DNA of 64,000 nt from Bettongia penicillata ogilbyi (GCA_023548195.1 JAJHZJ010000061.1:2768771-2832770); one strand, 5' to 3'; positions 9,999-21,813 are shown, counted from the stretch's first letter. The notes: a model not told the origin generated them from the letters alone. A program made the numbers and translations.

Positions 9999-11102
9999 AT
10001 GCCTAGAAAAGGGAAGAAAAATAAGACTATAGAGAGTTTTTTCGAACAGATGCAAATGATCCCGACTTTCGGATCTGATGACAAGGAGGACATATTCTTG
10101 CCATCAGGGAAAGACGTGGTGGGCGGGGCCTCAGTACCCCAGACATCCCAAGGGGATGTTGAGTGGGCTCAGGCCTTGGAAGAGCTCAAAAAGGATTTTG
10201 AAAAGCAAGTTAGACAGGTGGAGGAAAAACTGGGAAGAGAAATGAGAGAGATGCAAGAAAAGTATGAAAATCGGGTCAATACCTTGGTAAAGGAGACCCA
10301 AAAAAATGCTGAAGAAAATAACACCTTGAAAAATAGGCTCACTCAATTGGCAAAAGAGGTTCAAAAAGCCAATGAGGAGAAGAATGCTTTCAAAAGCAGA
10401 ATGAGCCAAATGGAAAAAGAGGTTCAAAAGCTCACTGAAGATAATAGTTCTCTCAAAATTAGAATGGAACAGATGGAGTCTAATGACTTTACAAGAAACC
10501 AAGAAATCACTAAACAAAACCAAAAGAATGAAAAAATGGAAGAGAATGTGAAATATCTCATGGGAAAAACAAATGACCTGCAAAATAGATACAGGAGAGA
10601 CAATTTAAAAATTATGGGACTACTTGAAAGTCATGATCAAAAAAAGAGCCTAGATATCATCTTCCATGAAATTATCAAGGAAAACTGCCCTGACATTCTA
10701 CAACCAGAGGACAAAATGGGTATTGAAGGAATCCATCGATCACCACCTGAAAGAGATCCAAAAAGAGAAACTCCTAGGAACATTGTGGCCAAATTCCAGA
10801 ACTCCCAGCTCAAGGAGAAAATCTTGCAAGCAGCTAGAAAGAAACAATTCCAGTACTGTGGAAATACAATCAGGATAATTCAAGATCTAGCAGCTTCTAC
10901 ATTAAGGGATTGAAGGGCGTGGAATAGGACATTCCAGAAGTCAAAGGAACTAGGACTCAAACCAAGAATCACCTACCCACCTAAACTGAGTGTAATACTT
11001 CAGGGGAAAATACGGTCTTTCAATGAAACAGAGGACTTTCAAGCATTCTTGATGAAAAGACCAGAGCTGAAAAGAAAATTTGACTTTCAAACACAAGAAT
11101 GA
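9999..11102 (+). pseudogene. HAL1-like ORF1 (L1 ORF1p homologue) with one in-frame UGA
   Basis: L1 ORF1p is an RNA-binding trimer that packages the element RNA. This frame starts at the ATG after gctggaaaa and encodes a basic N-terminus (MPRKGKKNK). A heptad-rich coiled coil runs from about residue 55 to 190, and the RRM-like domain carries RRDNLKIMGL near residues 199-208. Part of the C-terminal domain follows. Codon 305 (10911-10913) is TGA where the sister copy at 21.5 kb has CTA. The same frame then runs on, without other defects, to a stop at 11100-11102. So the product is 304 residues, or about 366 with readthrough. The truncation removes the end of the RNA-binding C-terminal domain, so function is doubtful. 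Confidence 0.88.
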
Positions 11103-12137
11103 GAAGAAGCATGAAAAAGTAAACAGCAAAGAAAAGTCTTAAGGGACTTACCAGAAGTGAACTGTTTACATTCCTACATGGAAAGACAATATTTGTAACT
11201 CTTAAAACTTTTCAATATCTGGGTAGTTGGTGGGTCCATATACACACGTACACGCATGCACGCACACACACATACACACATGCATACACACACAGAGACA
11301 GAGAGCACAGAGTGAATTGAATAGGATGGGACTATATCTTAAAAGAAATTAAGGTAAATGGTGAGAGAGAAATGTAGTGGGAGGAAAGAGCGTGAAATGG
11401 AATGGGGTAATTATATGTCATTTAAGAGGCAAGTAGGAGACTTTTTAGTGGAGGGAAAAAGAGGAGAGCTGAGAAAAAAAAAAAACAAGAAGTTTACCCT
11501 CATCACATTTGACTAAAAGAAGGAATAAAATGCACACTCATTTTGGTATGAAAACCTATCTTACAGTAAAGGAAAGTGGGGAAGAAGGAGATAAGCAAGG
11601 GGGGGGAATGATGGAAGGGAGGGCAAAGGGAGGAGGGAGCAATTTGAAGTCAACACTTGGGGAGGGACAGGATCAAAAGACAGAAGAGAAACAATGAGGG
11701 GCAGGGTAGCATGGAGGGTAATTCAGTTAGTCTTACACAACACGACTATCAGGGAGGTCATTTGCAAAATTACACAGTTATGGCCTATATTGAATTGCCT
11801 GCCTTCCCAAAGGGAATGGGTGGGGAGGGAGGGATGGGGAGAATTTGGAACTCAAAGTTTTAGGAACAACTGTTTAGTATTGTTGTTGCTACTAGGAAAG
11901 AAGACATACAGTTAATGAGGAATAGAAAGTCATCTGGCCCTACAGGAGAAAAGAGAAAATGGAGACAAGAGAAGGGAGGGATGAGAGAAGAGAGGGCAGA
12001 TTGGAGACAGGGAAAATTAGATTGCTTGGGGTATTGGGGTGGGGGGGGAGGGGAGAAAAGGGGAGAAAATTTGGAACCCAAAATTTTGTGAAAATGAATG
12101 TAAAAAGTTAAATTAATTAATTAATTAAAAAGAAAAA

Positions 12138-12156
12138 AAGAAAAACCAATAAAGTG
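12138..12156. repeat. Target site duplication, right copy (19 bp)
   Basis: Identical to 9169-9187. It follows directly on the A-rich end of the HAL1-like element and defines the insertion. Confidence 0.93.
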
Positions 12157-13069
12157 TGGATTACGTATCTGAGGAGTGAGGAAATTGTAGGGAGGGGTCA
12201 GAGAAGAGGAAGTGAAGTGATTAAAGGATGAGACTTTCCAAGAAACAGTGTCCCTTGAAAGTGAAGTCCCAACACTTAAGTTCTACCAGGAACTGATCTC
12301 TAGTAGGAGCAGGTAGGTATTAAGTAGGAGATTGTAGAGCAGTTTACAAGAGATGAGACAGTTACATATCATATTGCATACTGATCTAAATAAAGGCAGA
12401 AATTTAGTTCTCCAAATCTGATTTGTATAAACCAGAAAAAAAGGTAATTAGAATAATATCCTTAATTCTTAAGCAATTAATTTCACAAACTACTATGAAA
12501 GTCATATATTGAGGAATACCTTGCTTCAATTATTAGTCTACATGCTAATTACATAAAATTCTAATTTCTCTGAAGAGAATAACAACATTCCATATCATCT
12601 TCCATGAATGTAAAAATTAGAAGGAAAAACATTAACTGATCACAAAACAACATAATCTGATAGGATCAAAACATTATTTAACAAATGTGTACAGCTGCTT
12701 ATAGATGTCAAACTACTTAAATGACAGCAAAGCTCCTGAGAAAGGTCAGAATCAGCTTAAAGTGTAATGAGGAAATATCTGAAAAAATAAATAAAAGGAA
12801 AATGAAACTGAGAAAATGTTAACTCGTGATTTTCTAAGTCAATATGTAGCTTGCAGAGATTCATTTCTTATTTGAGTTTAACACCACTGGTTTAGAAGAC
12901 AGATAACAAACTTGACAGAGAAACTGGATATACAGTAGCTAAAACTATGCTAATTATGTTTCACTTTCTTTACATGCAAAATGATTAATGAAATAGTATG
13001 TTAATTTATTTTCCTGTATTTAAAACTATTGTATCATATATAGGTTGAGACAGTTTGACTGGTGAGCCA
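12157..13069. other. Intronic sequence, nothing recognised
   Basis: AT-rich unique-looking DNA inside the 20-kb NBEA intron. No repeat family, splice-flanked frame or RNA gene could be supported. Confidence 0.5.
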
Positions 13070-14180
13070 CATGCCATCTACCGACACTTTTTCTTTTTCT
13101 TTACTATCTCCTCTTCAAAGTGCCTTGTTACATCAAACTAGATTGGGCTGCCTAAACATAAAAGATTAAGGGCAAGGTACTAGGGTGCCTGTTGTTCTAG
13201 TGGGTCCCTGACCAATTCCACCACCTCCTTTACCTCCGCAAACCACATAGGCTAGGCCTGCCACCTGAACCTGTCCCTGGATCTGATCCCACTACTTGCA
13301 TGCTTCATGGTCATGGCCCTCCTCTGGGGCTTACAGTACCCCAGTTCAGGGTAGGAAGCCACCACCAGCAATTCTGGACATACTCATGCCATGAGGCATT
13401 ACCCTAAAATGCAACAGCATTACCACAGGACCCAGGAGATGTTGCTGCTGAGCAAAGCTGAGCTGGCGCTGCTAAGTATGGAGAAAGCATTAGCTGCAGG
13501 CTGTTTTCCCACCATCCTCAACTCACTCCCACTCCCACACTCCATGCCTGATAGAAGCTGGGGCTTCCTCAGGAAGCTCATGCACACATAAGGGACAACC
13601 AAACTTCCTCCTTTTCTAGAATGCTTCTCCTGTCCTGTTGAGTGAATCCAAGCTTCTCTTCCCCATGAGGACCACCCAAGACCCTGCAGAATTAACCATG
13701 ACACAAAAAACAACTTGAAGCATCTTCAACCTGATCTATTCAATGGAACTACTGATGCAGAAAATGCTAAAGAAATGCACTGTTTCCCAAATATAAGTCA
13801 ATCTACCTTTTTTCTGCATGTATGATCATCAGCCCAACTCACTATTCATCTGCAATGTCTAGTACAGATATATGGACTGATATACTGATTCAGTTGTCTG
13901 GCCATCCAAGTGCATATCACATTCTGGATAATAGGTATTTTTCATCTATTCATTTTTTCCTAAATAGAAGCCCTGTGATGTTTAATGCCCTATAATGTAT
14001 AATGTAACATTTTTATAGTTAAGAAATTAGGGTCATATTACAAATGGATGGCCAAGAGAAACACATCACCTTAAGATTTTCACTGTCATTTCCAAAATAA
14101 ATTTACTATTTTTATATTAAACATGTTTGTTGTTTTATTAATGAAATAAATGATTTTTCAAGTTAAAAAAAGACTAAAGG
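13070..14180 (+). other. Possible processed retrocopy of an unidentified transcript
   Basis: About 1.1 kb with a composition unlike its surroundings: 13180-13720 is GC-richer and includes a 66-codon open piece (13391-13591), followed by AT-rich, UTR-like sequence. It ends with aataaatgatttttcaagtt and then a run of A, the layout of a polyadenylated message. I could not identify a parent gene, found no target duplication, and cannot exclude ordinary unique sequence. Confidence 0.3.
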
Positions 14181-15660
14181 ACAAGGACTGAAGGAAAAGG
14201 AAAAGAAAAAATAGTTGGCAAGACAAAGAAAATATAAGAAGACCACATTAGACAATAAAGCAAACTATAAAAGTGGATTATTAGATGACATGAGTTGGTG
14301 AAACTGATAGGAAGTTGACACAAGTAGGTAGATGCTGCTATGGAATGGTTCAGGCTAATAAAAAGATAATTCTGTGGAGCTTTTAGGTTGATACATGATA
14401 ACTTGCTGTAAAGAACCTGGATGCTTGGAGGTGAGGTGTAAACAGCAACAGACAGAATTTTTTAAATTAGACTGAAAATCTTAATCTGCATGGAAATACT
14501 TCTGCAGAAATGTGAAATGAGTGTGTAACGCTTGCATTAAAGGCACAGACTTAAAGTAACTATCTGTATTCCAAGTGAAAGCTACCTTCCCTCTTGGAAG
14601 AAAGGTGAAAGTTCTCAAGAACTAGCTCTCCACACCCTAGGTTAGGGAAAATGAAGTATTTCTAACAGTAATGAGTTTTTTAATGGGAGAAAGATGAAAT
14701 GCCAGGGAAAAAGGAAAATTTTGTTCTAGTCAGAAAGTCGGAGAATCAAAGAATGTCACTCAGAGAAGAAAAAGGATAAGTGTGTCTACTCAGCAAAAAC
14801 AAAACAAAAAGGGAAAAACCCAATGAACATCTTCATTAAGAGAGAAAGATCTTCTTATCTTCTAAGAAATGATGTAAAAGACCCATACATGCTGCCAAGT
14901 GAGAAATCATACAAGAAGGGATAGAAAGAAGAGAATAGTGGCAATTTGGTGATTCTCTACTCAAAGATTTTAAGATAGCTATTTCTTGACCTAACAACAA
15001 TACAGGGGATTACTATCTTCCTAGGGCATACAGCCAAGACATAACAGAAAACTTCCTAAGACTCAACACCGTTGGAAAGTTCTACCCACTTCTGCCAGGA
15101 GAAGCCTAAAAACTACTACTAAAGATTATGACATCTTGGACAAAAACCTAAGACTGTAAGTCTTCATTTGGTTTAGTTCTTTCATGGTTTAGTTAGTTCT
15201 AAGTGTTGCCTATTGAAGACAAGGCATGTAGAGAAAAAATAATTTCTGAAGCCAGTAGATAGTTAAAAAGGTAGTAATGATGTGGAAATAGTACAATATA
15301 TTTGGACTTTTGACCATGGCTTAAAATATGGACTTTGACTCCTAGACAGTAGTGCAGTACACCAAAAATGTATTAAGAATATGAGGTACGAACAATAAGA
15401 ATATATTTGCCTGCTGTCTTAAAAATCTAACAAAAAGACCAATACAATGAAGAAGTTGGGGTGGATTTGAAAAAAGTGCCTAAAACTGTCAAGTTAAAAT
15501 ACCAGAGAGAACTACACTGAAGAAAGAAGAACAAAGTTGAGATAGCCAGAAATTTATAAGATAGAAAGTAAGAAAGGAGACAACAGTAAAACCCAAGATC
15601 TCAGATATTTGTACACAAAGAGCAAGAGGACTGGAAGCTAAAATACAAAGAGGCAGATAT
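14181..15660. other. Intronic sequence, mostly unrecognised
   Basis: No gene or clear repeat in 14181-15480. In 15480-15660 a stretch of about 50 bp (gacaacagtaaaacccaaga, atctcagatatttg, aaagagcaag) is similar to 17878-17930 in the old ORF1 element. It may be a fragment of the same repeat family. Confidence 0.4.
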
Positions 15661-15668
15661 GATCTCAT

Positions 15669-16459
15669 AATTACGATCGAAATTTTTTCTTCATCTAACA
15701 AGGAGTCACAACTTTACTGATAGAACCAGTAGAAATTTCAAATCAGGTTGCATTTAATCTTCTCGGAAACACTGAAAAAATATCCCTGACTCCAGCTTCT
15801 TACATTGTTAATTCCATAAAAACTCTTATAATATCATTACATATCTTTGGGGCTCAGACAACCTTTGCTTTAGACACATTTGCTTGGCACATGAACAATT
15901 CCATGTTCTGACATTTCACACCTATTTTATCAACCTGTTCCTCTTCATTTTCTTCTTATGCAATGACTGAAGCAGCTTCACCCTGAACTATGAATTTTTC
16001 AGCAGCAGCTAGCTGTGCCTACTGAGAGAGCTCCTTAATCTTGACTTCTTGAAAGACAATGTAAGTATCTGGAACTAAGTTCCTGTAGACATCAAGCTCA
16101 ATGACTGACAGGATATTCTGAGATTCTGGGCAGGAACTCTACTAAACCCTGTCGTTTCTTGAAGTCCCAGTTTGTACACTTCCTTTCATGCTTTCCTTTC
16201 ATTTCAACTTTGTTTTGCTTTACTGACTGGTTCCTCATTAATCTCAAAGACTGCTGTCAGCTGAGCCTCTTGCATGGTTGCCCTGTAGCATCCTGTTCCT
16301 TGAGCTTTGGTACTGGTAGCGATTCATCACTATCAGACTCTCATGCAGACCCTGATTCAGCTTGGGGTTGTGGCAACTCTTGCTCTGTGGTTGAGATAAT
16401 TTCTGCTGCTTTACCAGGTATTCTGTGAGGGGAAAACAGACCCAAGATGGCTGCAGAAA
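15669..16459 (-). pseudogene. NACA processed pseudogene
   Basis: The minus strand reads as an intronless copy of NACA, the alpha subunit of the nascent polypeptide-associated complex, which binds emerging chains at the ribosome. The coding part spans 16421-15800. The start codon is ATA followed by PGKAAEI. Readable stretches include TTEQELPQPQAESGSA, ESDSDESLP, EEPVSKAKQS (frame-shifted), AQLAAAEKF and the final MELTM before TAA (15800-15802). There are in-frame stops (for example after ESGSA and before AQLAAAEKF), frameshifts and a damaged central NAC domain. The leader contains ctttctgcagccatcttgg and the 3' end a UTR-like tail with a decayed polyadenylation signal. An 8-bp repeat gatctcat flanks it (15661-15668 and 16460-16467). 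Confidence 0.93.
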
Positions 16460-16649
16460 GATCTCATCACTGAAATTTGTGATAAATACCATGACAGTAA
16501 TGGTTATGGATGGGTATATCTTTATTCAAAAGAAACAGAGATAGGGTGCATGGGGGAGAAATCTTTTTTTAAGAAGATAAACCCATGTAAGAAAAAAAAA
16601 TCTAAAAACAAGACAGAAGAAGCATGGCAGAAAATATTTAGGTAGAGAT

Positions 16650-16990
16650 GCATAAAAAGAAAAATAGAAGTAACTGTCATCGAAGTTTACTACAGTTTAC
16701 CTGGGCAGAAAAAGAAAATAAATGATCTCAGGAAACATATCAAAATCCTGCCATAGAGGCATAATGTAGTACAGATGGGAGACTTCAATTACCCATACAT
16801 CACCAGAACTCTTGCTGCAGAGCAATCTGATTGGGCAAATTGATTCTTCAAAAGATAGAAGGAGCAACAAAGGGAAATTCTAAACTGTATCAGACTTTTA
16901 CTAACAAGAAAAAAGTAGTTGTTGGGATGGAAATGATAAAACTCTTACAACTATTATCTCAAAGAACCTGTGTTAAGCAAGTCAAGGCAT
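16650..16990 (+). mobile_element. CR1/L3 LINE fragment, endonuclease region
   Basis: The sense strand contains gagacttcaattacccatac, read as GDFNYP, the metal-binding motif region of an APE-type LINE endonuclease. Before it comes a degraded 'YRPPGQKEE' block (tttacctgggcagaaaaaga), as in CR1/L3. The fragment stops where ORF1-only elements begin. The matching polymerase piece may be the one at 23485-24150. Confidence 0.6.
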
Positions 16991-17059
16991 GGCCTTAAAT
17001 ATACTCTAAATTCTGGGAAGCAGATTTCAAAAGATTCAAAATAACAGGTAAGTAGGATC

Positions 17060-18730
17060 CTGTGTCAAAAATTCTACAATGATGAAAGGATTCTGGGAAG
17101 ATGGAAGAGTATACAGGAAAATTCCAAGTTCTCAAGATTTCCCCCCACAAAAAAGATGAAATAGCACCTTGGGGTGAAAATAAATAAGAGTAGGGGCAGA
17201 ACAGGGGTCCTTCTGGGACAACTGGAGAAGATCTGAAGAGTGTAAACACCTCCACCTTAGGGACTTATTTAACAACAAGCAGAAAGCCCTGGGGTTAACT
17301 GGTTTGGGAGGCTGCCTTGGCCCCAGTCACAGGAACTCTTCCCTCCCAACCCCCAGAATGAGGGGAATTGGGAGTCTGAGTCACAGAGAACTTCTGATGA
17401 CAAGGACACCAGACCTAACCGTGCTGCAAAGACAGGCTTGGGGGTAGAAGGAACCAGCGCATGCCTGGTGAGCACAGAAGCAGGGGGGCAGAATGACTGT
17501 GGCTGTGAGCACTTACAGGAGGCTGGAGGTCTTGAGTTTAATTTCCAAGTCAGAGGTAAGAACTGAAGGAGGATCTAAGGGCAGAGGCACCTTCCTCCAC
17601 ACTCCAGGATTAAAAGTGATTACAAAAATCTAAGATATTACAATTTTTTTTTAAAATGCACAGGCAAAGGAGAAAGAATTCAACCAAAGAGACTTACTAT
17701 GGGAACAGAGAAGACTGGGATTTATATTCAGAGGATATTGAAGCAAAGAAACCCTCTTCTACCACCAGAGAGTAATGGTAAATGGCAAAGAATTCATAGA
17801 AGAACTTTCAAAAGATTTTTAAAATCAAATGAGAGAGATTAAGGAAAAAAAAATCTGAAAAAAACAAAAGAAAGATTATGACAACAGTAAAACCTGGGAT
17901 CTCAGATACTTGCAAACAAAGACAATTAGTCAACCAATTACAAAAGAAGACACAGAATTTTAAGGAAGAAAACAACTACTTGAAAATTAGAATTGGACAA
18001 GGGAAAGCCAGAAGTTATAAAATGTCAAGACTAAAACAAAATATAAAGAATGAAAAAATAGAAGAGAATGTGAAACATAAGAAAAACAATCAATCTGGAG
18101 AACAGATCAACAAAAGATTAAGATTAATCAAACTACCTGAAAGTGATGACAGAAAAAAGAATCTTGATAAAATAATACAAGAAATAATAAAGAAATTCGT
18201 CCTGAAACACTAGAATAAAAAGGGGGAAGGAAAGAAAAAAAATCCATTCAGCATCACCTTAAAAGATTCTATGAGGAAAACCCATAAGAACATTATAGTC
18301 AAATTCCAAAATCCACAGCTGAAGGGTAAAATATTACAAGCAAGAAGAAAAATAGTGATTTAAATATAGCAGTGCCACAATTAGAATCACCCAAGACCTA
18401 GGAGCAGAGACATAAAAGGACTGCAGGTCTTGGAACACTATGTACCAAAGAGCAAAAGACCTGGGGTTCCAGCTAAAAACATCATATCCAGCAAAGTTAA
18501 GCATAATCCTGAATGAAAAAAATAGACATTTGATCAACTGTTAGACTTTCAAGACTTGGTTAAAAAAAAAGCCTGAACTTAATAGAAGATTTGATATACA
18601 AGAGCCAAGAAAAACATAAGGTACATCCCAAAGACTAAGGACAAGGGATTCAATAAGGACAGACTACTTAATTTTTATATATGTAAAATGCAAAACCTAT
18701 ATCTAAGATTCACATTAGTAATTTGGTACC
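17060..18730 (+). mobile_element. Old HAL1/L1-type element, 5' UTR and ORF1 part
   Basis: An older relative of the 9.2-kb element. 17060-17640 is its GC-richer leader. From about 17800 on it carries ORF1 remnants: a 111-codon open piece (17878-18213) has a coiled-coil-like part, then KRLRLIKLPESDDRKKNLDK, the RRM region. Beyond it, ccaagacctaggagcagaga and ctggggttccagctaaaaac match the C-terminal domain coding region. The element is split by the LTR at 18731 and its 3' part seems to resume at 19254. Confidence 0.72.
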
Positions 18731-19253
18731 TGTAAGGTTAATGTACAGTTAATGATGGGTAGGGGGAATAGTTAAAAGATTTTCCCTACCCATTAATAAG
18801 CCCCAAACACCTTTTGTTAATTTTTAACAAGTATGGTGCCCTCCAAGCCTGAAAAGAATATATATATACTCTGAGATGGGATTTTGCTTTGGGGCTTGTA
18901 ACTTTGGAAAAACTTTCATGTGTCAGATGAGAATGTGAAGGCGTTTTAAGAAGTCCCCCAACTTTGAAAACTCAGATGTTGGTGCTTCACTCTCTGGTAA
19001 TGATGTATGTCTTGTCTATGATCAGACAGCTGGAAACCCTGTCTGTTTGTCTTTCTGTTTATTTCTGCTTGTAATCTCTGTATTTTCTCTGAAGTTCAAG
19101 GTGCTGACTTTCTCCCCTAAACTAAGTGAATTATATATGTGCTTGATTAAAGTATACTGCTGACTTCTCAAAAGTTGCTTTCCTTTTACAAAAGTAGATC
19201 TAAGAATCCGTACAGCAGGCCCTCCTCTTCATGCTAGGGTCCTTGCTGTTATA
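18731..19253 (+). mobile_element. Solo LTR of an endogenous retrovirus (candidate)
   Basis: It starts with TG after gtacc and is followed by gtacc again at 19254-19258, giving a possible 5-bp target duplication (18726-18730). Inside are a TATA-like aatatatatatactctgag near 18850 and a polyadenylation-like attaaagtatactgctgac near 19150, the order expected of U3-R-U5. The last bases are TA rather than CA. No retroviral genes are attached. The flanks read as one interrupted L1-type element. Confidence 0.6.
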
Positions 19254-19740
19254 GTACCTTATAACGAAGATTGAAGTAAACCCGAGAATAATATGAATTT
19301 TAAAAGTAAATCCATTTAGGAATAGCTAACAAGAGTAATTGTTTTATACAATGGAGGAATAAGGAGAAGAATCAAAACATGGAGAAGGAGGACTGGTAGT
19401 TCTGGCAACTTACTTTCATCAAGAATGAGTTTAAGAGGGAATATTACATATATATTTAGAAGAGTATAAAAATCTTCTAAATTCAGAAGAAATAAAATGG
19501 TAAGGGGATAGGAAGGGGGGAAGAGGACAAGGAAGGGATCTTTAGAGGGGAGGAGAAGGGAACAGGTAAAGGGGGGATATAGAACAACGTTAAGATCAAC
19601 AGGAATGGGAGGAGAGAGTGAAAGAATAGGTTATGGGGCTTATGGAAGGGTGTTTAGATTTATGGGAATGGGAGGATAGGGGAGGGATCCTTGGAAAGGA
19701 TGTAGGCAAGCAATATGAAGGAAAGGTAGTAAGCAGAAGT
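19254..19740 (+). mobile_element. 3' part of the old HAL1/L1-type element, G/A-rich
   Basis: After the LTR the sequence becomes purine-rich (19500-19740, gggg and gagg runs) like the 3' UTR tract of the complete element at 11540-12070. It directly precedes the next insertion. Assignment rests on composition and position. Confidence 0.5.
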
Positions 19741-20196
19741 AAAGTAGGGGATAGGGCACAGCCAAGATGGCAGAGGAGAAAGACACACATACACTAGCTC
19801 TTCCCCCATAGCCCATAAAATACCTGTAAAGAAAGACTCTCAACAAATTCTAGAGCAGCAGAAGTCACAGAACAACAGAGTGCAGATTTCCAGCCCAGAG
19901 TGACCTGAAAGGCCAACGGAAAAGGTCTATCACATGGGACTTGGGAATAGAGCCCAGCCCAGCCTTGGCTGTGTAACATGGCAGCTGGGAGGAGGACTCC
20001 AGCAGGCCTCTGGGGTGGAATCCCCAGCGACAGTAGGGAAGGTTTGCAGATCCCTCAACACACAGGCTCCAAACATCAGTGAGAGGGTTTTTTCAGCTGG
20101 CTAAGAAGGGAGCATGGTCTTCCCACAGCTCCAGCCTCAGGCAGTGGCAGAAACCTCATTGGGTAACAGCAGCCTGCATCCTTTGTTGGATAGAAA

Positions 20197-20395
20197 CACC
20201 TTTGGGGGATCTGAGCAGCTGATTCTTACCTCAGCCCTGTGTGGAGGCCCTGCCCCCACCTAATGCTCCTGGAGTAATTGAGCAGCTGATCTTTATCTCA
20301 CACTGAACGGTGACCCTGCCCGTGACAAAAGTCCCTGGGGGACTGAGCATCTGAATCTCAGTCTCCAGTGTTGTGCTTGGTGGAACTGGAGACCA
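20197..20395 (+). repeat. About three tandem ~66-bp units in the second HAL1-like 5' UTR
   Basis: The block ctgagcagctgatt recurs at 20211 (ctgagcagctgat), 20278 (ttgagcagctgat) and 20343 (ctgagcatctgaa), spaced 67 and 65 bp. A ggccctgccccca-type box is repeated at about 66 bp. The units share the 'ctgag...ccctgccc' core with the 72-bp units of the other copy but are otherwise different. Confidence 0.7.
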
Positions 20396-20572
20396 GGTGG
20401 TTATGGAGAGGAAACTACTACTCACAGATTCTGGGAACAAAAATTTCTGGTTGCTTCCAGATCAGTGGACACACTTGATTGTGCCACCTTGGAGGAACTG
20501 CGATCTTACAGATTCCCACAGTATACCCTACTCTTGACAAAGGACCCAAAAGTCAAATAATTGGCTGGGAAA

Positions 20573-21640
20573 ATGTCCAAAAAAGGGAAAAAAAATAAGA
20601 CCATAGGTGGTTACTTTCTTGGTGAACAGGTATCTTCTCCCATCCTCTGATGAGGAAGAATAATGCTTACCATCAGGAAAAGACATAAAAGTCAAGGCTT
20701 CTGTATCCCAAACATCCAAAATAAATACTCAATGGTCTCAGGCCATGGAAGAGATCAAAAAGGATTTTGAAAATCAAGTAAAAGAGGTAGAGGAAAAATC
20801 GGGAAGAGAAATGAGAGAGATGCAAAAAAATCATGAAAAGCGAATCAATAACTTGCTAAAGGAGACCTAAAAAAATGCTGAAGAAAATAACACCTTTAAA
20901 AATAGGCTAATTCAATTGACAAGAGGTTCAAAAGGCCAATGAGGAGAAGAATGCTTTAAAAACCAGAATTAGCCAAATGGAAAAGGAGGTTCAAAAGCTC
21001 ACTGAAGAAAATAGAATGGAACAGATGGAGGCTAATGACTTTATGAGAAACTAAGAAATGACAAAACAAAACCAAAAGAATGAAAAAATGGAAGATAATG
21101 TGAAATATCTCATGGGAAAAACAACTGACCTGGAAAATAGATCCAGGAGAGACAATTTAAAAATTATGGGACTACCTGAAAGCCATAATCAAAAAAAGAG
21201 CCTAGACATCATCTTTCATGAAATTATCAAGGAAAACTGCCCTGATATTCTAGAACCAGGGGGCAAAATAAATACTGAAAGAATCTACCAATCACCTCCT
21301 GAAAGAGATCCAAAAAGAGAAACTCCTAGGAACATTGTGGCCAAATTCCAGAGTTCCCAGGTCAAGGAGAAAATACTGCAAGCAGCTAGAAAGAAACAAT
21401 TCAAGTATTGTGGAAATACAATCAGGATAACACAAGATCTAGCAGCTTCTACATTAAGGGATCTAAGGACATGAAATATGATATTCAAGAATCACCTACC
21501 CAGAAAAACAAAAAGAGTATAAAAAGGGGAAAAAGTGGTCTTTCAATGAAATAGTGGACTTTCAAGCATTCTTGAAGAAAAGACCAGAGCTGGAAAGAAA
21601 GTTTGACTTTCAAACACAAGAATCAAGAGAAGTATGAAAA
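20573..21640 (+). pseudogene. ORF1 of the second HAL1-like element, broken
   Basis: The ATG at 20573 lies in the same context as in the intact copy (ggctgggaaa) and starts MSKKGKKNK. Stops appear soon after (near 20650), at 20867-20870 and before 21058, with small deletions. The best remaining piece, 21058-21474, covers the end of the coiled coil and the RRM domain (RRDNLKIMGLPESHNQKKSL). It stops at a TGA where TGG is expected. About 28 bp that follow gatattc in the other copy are missing here. Confidence 0.82.
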
Positions 21641-21770
21641 GGTAAACATGAAAGAGAAATCATAATAGACTTACTAAAGTTGAACTGTTTACATTCCTAC
21701 ATGGAAAGACAATATTTGTAACTCTTGAAACTTTTTTCAGTATCTGAGTAGTATAATCCCCCTGAGTGGG

Positions 21771-21772
<2 letters not shown>

Positions 21773-21807
<35 letters not shown>
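21773..21807. repeat. (CA)n microsatellite
   Basis: A pure CA run inside the 3' part of the second HAL1-like element. The related copy at 11240-11300 has a degenerate CA-rich tract at the same place, so the repeat probably grew from the element's own sequence. Confidence 0.9.

Positions 21808-21813
<6 letters not shown>

Larger units (their letters stand above)
9188..12137 (+). mobile_element. Complete HAL1-like element (L1-type, ORF1 only)
   Basis: About 2.95 kb from gggcggagtcaagatggcgg to an A-rich tail (attaattaattaattaaaa). Order: a GC-rich 5' UTR (9188-9998) with three 72-bp tandem units, ORF1 (9999-11102), and a 3' part of about 1 kb including a CA stretch near 11240-11300 and a long G/A-rich tract (11540-12070). 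It ends with aaaattttgtgaaaatgaatgt. There is no ORF2. The 3' end matches that of the ORF2-bearing L1s in this window (about 54720-54760), as expected for an element mobilised in trans by L1. Perfect target duplications and an almost open ORF1 make it the youngest large insertion here. The HAL1 class is known from mammals; assignment to a named family was not possible. Confidence 0.92.

Noticed and set aside
15800..16421. Functional NACA paralogue
   Set aside because: Start codon lost, several in-frame stops and frameshifts, no introns, flanking target duplication.
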